From NCBI RefSeq assembly GCF_008580665.1, contig NZ_BKDJ01000004.1, positions 62,001 through 126,000 of the forward strand: a DNA stretch of 64,000 nt, written 5' to 3'. The position numbers and the translations under genes were made by a program. How positions within the stretch are numbered: the first letter of the stretch is position 1; every line of letters starts with the position of its first letter. The notes beneath the pieces are model-generated. The model was not told the origin of the DNA. It saw only the letters and a program-made list of their open reading frames with translations, and did no database searches. Positions 60,865 to 64,000 of this stretch are shown one piece after another. Source of the stretch: Zafaria cholistanensis (GTDB lineage Bacteria; Actinomycetota; Actinomycetes; Actinomycetales; Micrococcaceae).

Positions 60865-62082
60865 CTATCGGGCCACCGCCACGCCCTTGCGCCATACGGC
60901 GCCGGTCAGCGGCATGCCCGGCCGGTAGGCCAGGTGCGTGGGACTGGGAGCGTTGAGCAGTTGCACGTCGGCGCGGTGCCCGACGGCGAGGCTGCCCACC
61001 GCGCGCCGGCCGTCGGCGTCCAGGCCGGCGTGCCGGCGCAGCGCCAGCGCCCCGCCGAACGTGGCCGCGCGCACCGCCTCGGCCACGGACAGTCCCATCT
61101 GCAGCACCGCGGTAGTGACGCAAAAGGCCATCGAGGAGGTGTAGCTGGTGCCGGGGTTGCAGTTGGAGGCCAGCGCGACCTCCACGCCCGCATCCAGCAG
61201 CAGGCGCGCCGGGGCCAGCGGCTGGCGGGTGGAGAGGTCGCAGGCCGGCAGGCAGGTCGCCACGGTGCCCGGGTTCCCGGTGCGCACGGTGGCGTCCCAG
61301 CTGCCCCACGTCCCGGCGAGCGCTTCCACGTCCGCGTCCTGGAGGTGGTTCACGTGGTCCACGCTGGCCGCACCGAACTCCACCGCCAGCTGCACGCCGG
61401 CGCCCGGACCCAGCTGGTTGCCGTGCACGCGCAGGCCCAGTCCCGCCTCGCCGCAGGCCCGGAGCACGCGCCGGGCCTGCTCTGCGGTGAACGCCCCGCG
61501 CTCGCAGAAGACGTCGGCCCAGCGCACGTACGGGCGGACCCGCTCCAGCATCTCCCCGCAGACCAGGTCCGTGTACTCCTCCGGGTCCGCGCCTGCGGGG
61601 ACCAGGTGCGCGCCCAGGTAGGTGACCTCGTCGGCGACGGTGGAGGCAATCCGGGCGTGCCGGGCCTCCTCCTCCACGTCCAGCCCGTAGCCGGTCTTGG
61701 TTTCCAGGTAGGTGGTGCCGCCGCGGGCGGCCTCGGCGGCCCGGCCCAGCAGCAGCCGGGTCAACTCGTAGTCCCCGGCCTGCCGGGTCGCGGCGACGGT
61801 GGTCGCGATCCCTCCGGCCGCATACGCCTGGCCCGCCATGCGGGCCTCGAATTCGGCGGTGCGGTCCCCCGCGAAGACCAGGTGCGTGTGGGAGTCCACC
61901 CAGCCCGGCAGTGCGGCACGGCCGCCGGCGTCGTGCACCGTGTCCGCGGCCGGAGCCGCCGCGGCGTCTCCGATCCAGGCGATCCGCTCCCCCTCCATCA
62001 CCAGCGCCGCACCGCGCAGCACGCGGGCCTCGGCGTCGACGGTGTGCAGTTCGGCAATGTTGGTGACCAGGGTGCTGTTCAT
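60865..62082 (-). CDS. hutI: Imidazolonepropionase
   Basis: Third step of histidine breakdown: imidazolone-propionate to N-formimino-L-glutamate. 405 residues of the amidohydrolase fold: SHTHLVFAGDRTAEFE (metal His pair and substrate Arg), ETKTGYGLDVEEE, VHGNQLG and ALASNCNPGTSYT. The start overlaps the hutF stop (ATGA). Confidence 0.95.
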   Translation of the reverse strand: MNSTLVTNIAELHTVDAEARVLRGAALVMEGERIAWIGDAAAAPAADTVHDAGGRAALPGWVDSHTHLVFAGDRTAEFEARMAGQAYAAGGIATTVAATRQAGDYELTRLLLGRAAEAARGGTTYLETKTGYGLDVEEEARHARIASTVADEVTYLGAHLVPAGADPEEYTDLVCGEMLERVRPYVRWADVFCERGAFTAEQARRVLRACGEAGLGLRVHGNQLGPGAGVQLAVEFGAASVDHVNHLQDADVEALAGTWGSWDATVRTGNPGTVATCLPACDLSTRQPLAPARLLLDAGVEVALASNCNPGTSYTSSMAFCVTTAVLQMGLSVAEAVRAATFGGALALRRHAGLDADGRRAVGSLAVGHRADVQLLNAPSPTHLAYRPGMPLTGAVWRKGVAVAR

Positions 62083-63437
62083 GCGTACTCCGGATACTCG
62101 GCGAGGAAGGCGGCATACAGCTCGGCCGGGTCGCCGAGCCGGGTGTGGAGGCCGTCGCGGGCGACCGTAACGCCGTTGACGACGACGGCGGCCACGTCCG
62201 CCGCGGTGGCGGTAAGCGGCAGCTGGCCGGGCCGGGCACCCGCGGTGCGGACGCTGCCGGTGCGCACCAGCAGATGGTCGCCGTTGGGGGCGGTCCCGTC
62301 CGCGCGGAGCAGGCCCAGGCTGCGCAGGCCCCCCTCCCGGACGGCGGCGGCCAGCTCGGCCGGGGCAAAGCGGCCGCGGATCCCGCTGCGCAGGCGTTCG
62401 CCGTGCTCGAGCGCGCGCATCTCCAGGTAGGGGTCGACGACGGCGTGCTGGTCGCTGCCCAGGGCGATGGTGGCACCGGCGTCGGCCAGCTCGCGGGCCG
62501 GGCCGATCCCGTCGGCCAGGTCCGCCTCGGTGCTGGGGCACATGACGACGGTCGCCCGCGCCGCGCCCAGCGCGGCGATGTCTTCCCCGGTGAGGTGGGT
62601 GGCGTGGACCACGGACAGCCGCGGGGAGAGCAGCCCGTGGCGGGCCAGCAGGCCGGCGGGGGTGGTTCCGGTGGCGGCCAGGCAGGCCGTGTTCTCGGCG
62701 GGCTGTTCGGACAGGTGCACGTGCAGGGGGGCGTCCGCGCCGAGGACACGGTCGAGCCCGGAGGCAATGGCGGCCAGGTCCTCCTCGCCCACCGCGCGCA
62801 CCGAGTGGATGGCGGCACCCAGGCTCACCAGTCCCCCGCCGCCCTCCCCCCCGCCGTTTTCCTCCGCCCCGTTTTCCTCCTCGAGCGCGGCGCGCAGCGA
62901 GGCGAGCCGGGCCAGCCAGCCGGCGGCGTCGCCGTCGCAGAAGCGGGCCTGGGTGGGGCTCAGCGGCAGGGGGGCGCCGGCGGTGTCCAGCCCGCCGCGC
63001 AGGTAGCAGGTGTCCAGCAGGACCAGCCGGATCCCGGCCGCCCTGGCCGCACGGGCCAGGGCGCGCTCCATGGCGTGCTCGGGCCAGTGCCCGCCGGGTC
63101 GGGAAGCCCCTCCGGTTCGGGTAGCTCCTCCGGCGGAACCGGTTCCGTAGGGGATCCCGCCGGGGCCGTGGTGCAGGTAGTGGAACTCCCCCACCGCGGT
63201 CCACCCGGCGACCGCCATCTCGGCGAACACGGCGGTGGCGAGCCGTTCATAGCCCTCGGGGTCCAGCCGCCCGGCGGCCGCGTACATCTGGTCCCGCCAG
63301 GTCCAGAACGAATCTGCCCGGAAGGATCCGTCGCCGCCGGCCGCGCCCCCGTGGGTGCGCCCGCGCAGGATCCGGTGGAAGGCGTGCGAATGGGCGTTGA
63401 CCGGGCCCGGGACACGGAGCAGGCCCGCCGCGCTCAC
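62079..63437 (-). CDS. hutF: Formimidoylglutamate deiminase
   Basis: 452-residue amidohydrolase converting N-formimino-L-glutamate to N-formyl-L-glutamate and ammonia. Markers: NAHSHAFHRILRGR (metal His pair), TAVGEFHYLHH, HVHLSEQ, and MCPSTEADLADGI. GTG start overlaps the stop of the upstream M20 gene (GTGA). Confidence 0.93.
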   Translation of the reverse strand: MSAAGLLRVPGPVNAHSHAFHRILRGRTHGGAAGGDGSFRADSFWTWRDQMYAAAGRLDPEGYERLATAVFAEMAVAGWTAVGEFHYLHHGPGGIPYGTGSAGGATRTGGASRPGGHWPEHAMERALARAARAAGIRLVLLDTCYLRGGLDTAGAPLPLSPTQARFCDGDAAGWLARLASLRAALEEENGAEENGGGEGGGGLVSLGAAIHSVRAVGEEDLAAIASGLDRVLGADAPLHVHLSEQPAENTACLAATGTTPAGLLARHGLLSPRLSVVHATHLTGEDIAALGAARATVVMCPSTEADLADGIGPARELADAGATIALGSDQHAVVDPYLEMRALEHGERLRSGIRGRFAPAELAAAVREGGLRSLGLLRADGTAPNGDHLLVRTGSVRTAGARPGQLPLTATAADVAAVVVNGVTVARDGLHTRLGDPAELYAAFLAEYPEYA

Positions 63438-64000
63438 AGCAGGTCCTCGAGCGCGTCCGCCAGCGCGTCCACCCCGGCCTCGGCGTCCCCGTCCTCGACG
63501 TGCTCCTCCGGCGAATGGCTGATGCCGGTGGGGTTGCGCACGAAGAGCATGCCGGTGGGCACCACGGAGGCCAGCACGCCGGCGTCGTGCCCGGCCCCGG
63601 TGGCCAGCGCCGGCGCGCCGGGAACGGTGCGCCGGACCGAGTGCTCCAGCGAACGGGCCAGGGCGGCATCGAAGTGCACGGTTCCGCTGGAGGATTCCTC
63701 GAGCAATCGGGCCGCGCAGCCCTCGAAGGCGGCGATCTTCTGGGCCTGGCCGTGGAGGCGCTCGACGAGGTCCGCGACGGTCGCGTCCTCCGGGTGGCGG
63801 ACGTCCAGCCAGAGGTCCACCCGGGAGGCGATGACGTTGGTGCCGCCGGGGACCGGTTCCAGCCGCCCGACCGTTGCCCGCGCCCCCGGAACGGCGGCGG
63901 CGAGCTTGCGCACCGCCAGCACGATCTGCGCTGCGGCGACCATCGGATCGGCGCGGTCCTCCATCAGGGTGGTGCCGGCGTGGTTGCCCTGCCCGGTCAC
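63434..64000 (-). CDS. AllC-like M20 amidohydrolase, C-terminal part
   Basis: The gene begins beyond the window; 189 C-terminal residues are here: GNHAGTTLMEDRADPM (dimerisation/substrate loop typical of allantoate amidohydrolase and carbamoylase), RVDLWLDVRHPEDA, GAGHDAGVLAS and GISHSPEEH (last metal His). Co-translated with hutF and hutI, it may take the final deformylation role in histidine breakdown, which is an inference from context. Confidence 0.8.
   Translation of the reverse strand: MTGQGNHAGTTLMEDRADPMVAAAQIVLAVRKLAAAVPGARATVGRLEPVPGGTNVIASRVDLWLDVRHPEDATVADLVERLHGQAQKIAAFEGCAARLLEESSSGTVHFDAALARSLEHSVRRTVPGAPALATGAGHDAGVLASVVPTGMLFVRNPTGISHSPEEHVEDGDAEAGVDALADALEDLL

Noticed and set aside
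60163-62430. 755-codon plus-strand open frame
   Set aside because: It is antisense to hutI and hutF, which carry all family motifs; codon-3 GC bias creates the shadow.

Overview
The window is a high-GC chromosomal segment from an actinobacterium, most likely a Micrococcaceae/Arthrobacter-type organism. The evidence is the gene order DivIVA-repeat protein, cdsA, frr, pyrH, tsf, rpsB, strong GGAGG ribosome sites, many GTG starts and ATGA/GTGA stop-start overlaps, and a SAM-IV riboswitch. No prophage, insertion sequence or CRISPR array is visible. The first and last genes run off the window.

Layout. (1) 1-6.1 kb: tail of a sodium/solute symporter, then the conserved translation/phospholipid cluster on the minus strand. 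(2) 6.5-15.3 kb: envelope genes (two M23-type proteins, one with five SH3b domains; two GT4 glycosyltransferases; a CDP-alcohol phosphatidyltransferase; a DMT transporter; a DUF1469 membrane protein) and three tRNA genes (one CAU, two Asn). (3) 15.3-25.1 kb: housekeeping genes dnaG, dgt, dusB and glyS, plus an LLM oxidoreductase, a YibE/F membrane protein with a histidine-rich N-terminus, and a GNAT protein. (4) 25.3-25.9 kb: a deletion scar carrying the 3' ends of two formerly divergent genes. (5) 26.0-33.7 kb: a sulfur-scavenging region, with promoter, S-box type SAM riboswitch, sfnG and metNIQ, then two flavin acyl-CoA-dehydrogenase-like oxidoreductases. (6) 33.7-40.5 kb: a ureide/purine-ring catabolism cluster (rpiR regulator, allantoate amidohydrolase, pucG, uraD, NCS1 permease, hydantoin-racemase-like gene). 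Both uraD and the racemase gene carry a one-base frameshift at a G-run. (7) 40.5-48.9 kb: a long minus-strand set (formamidase, AtzH-like/amidase fusion, pxpA, fused pxpBC, biotin-carboxylase/BCCP, GntR-FCD regulator, UspA) for amide or 5-oxoproline nitrogen recovery. (8) 49-60.2 kb: YoaK, a MobA-like transferase, a DUF606 transporter, an S4 protein, two alpha/beta hydrolases, metX and metY under a SAM-IV riboswitch, a VOC protein, a CPBP protease, tpx and a YdeI-like protein. (9) 60.2-64 kb: a decayed serine-protease remnant, then hutI, hutF and an AllC-like M20 peptidase.

The accessory part is built around nitrogen and sulfur salvage. Ureides, amides, 5-oxoproline and histidine would feed ammonium and glutamate. 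Sulfones and methionine enter through the riboswitch-controlled sfn/met genes, and metYX makes homocysteine. A TGAAAC(G/A)ATTG-type motif is shared by the pucG and uraD/permease promoters, and related GAAAC boxes lie before the formamidase/yoaK pair, which suggests one local regulator. A TNGTNNNACNA operator before pxpA fits the GntR-FCD protein.

The window is also rich in short tandem repeats (6-18 bp units). Some sit inside coding regions in frame (SIESG, GSGHG, PGTPT, QQIH, HSHAHA); others lie next to stop codons. Function calls rest on motifs read by eye; no database search was run.
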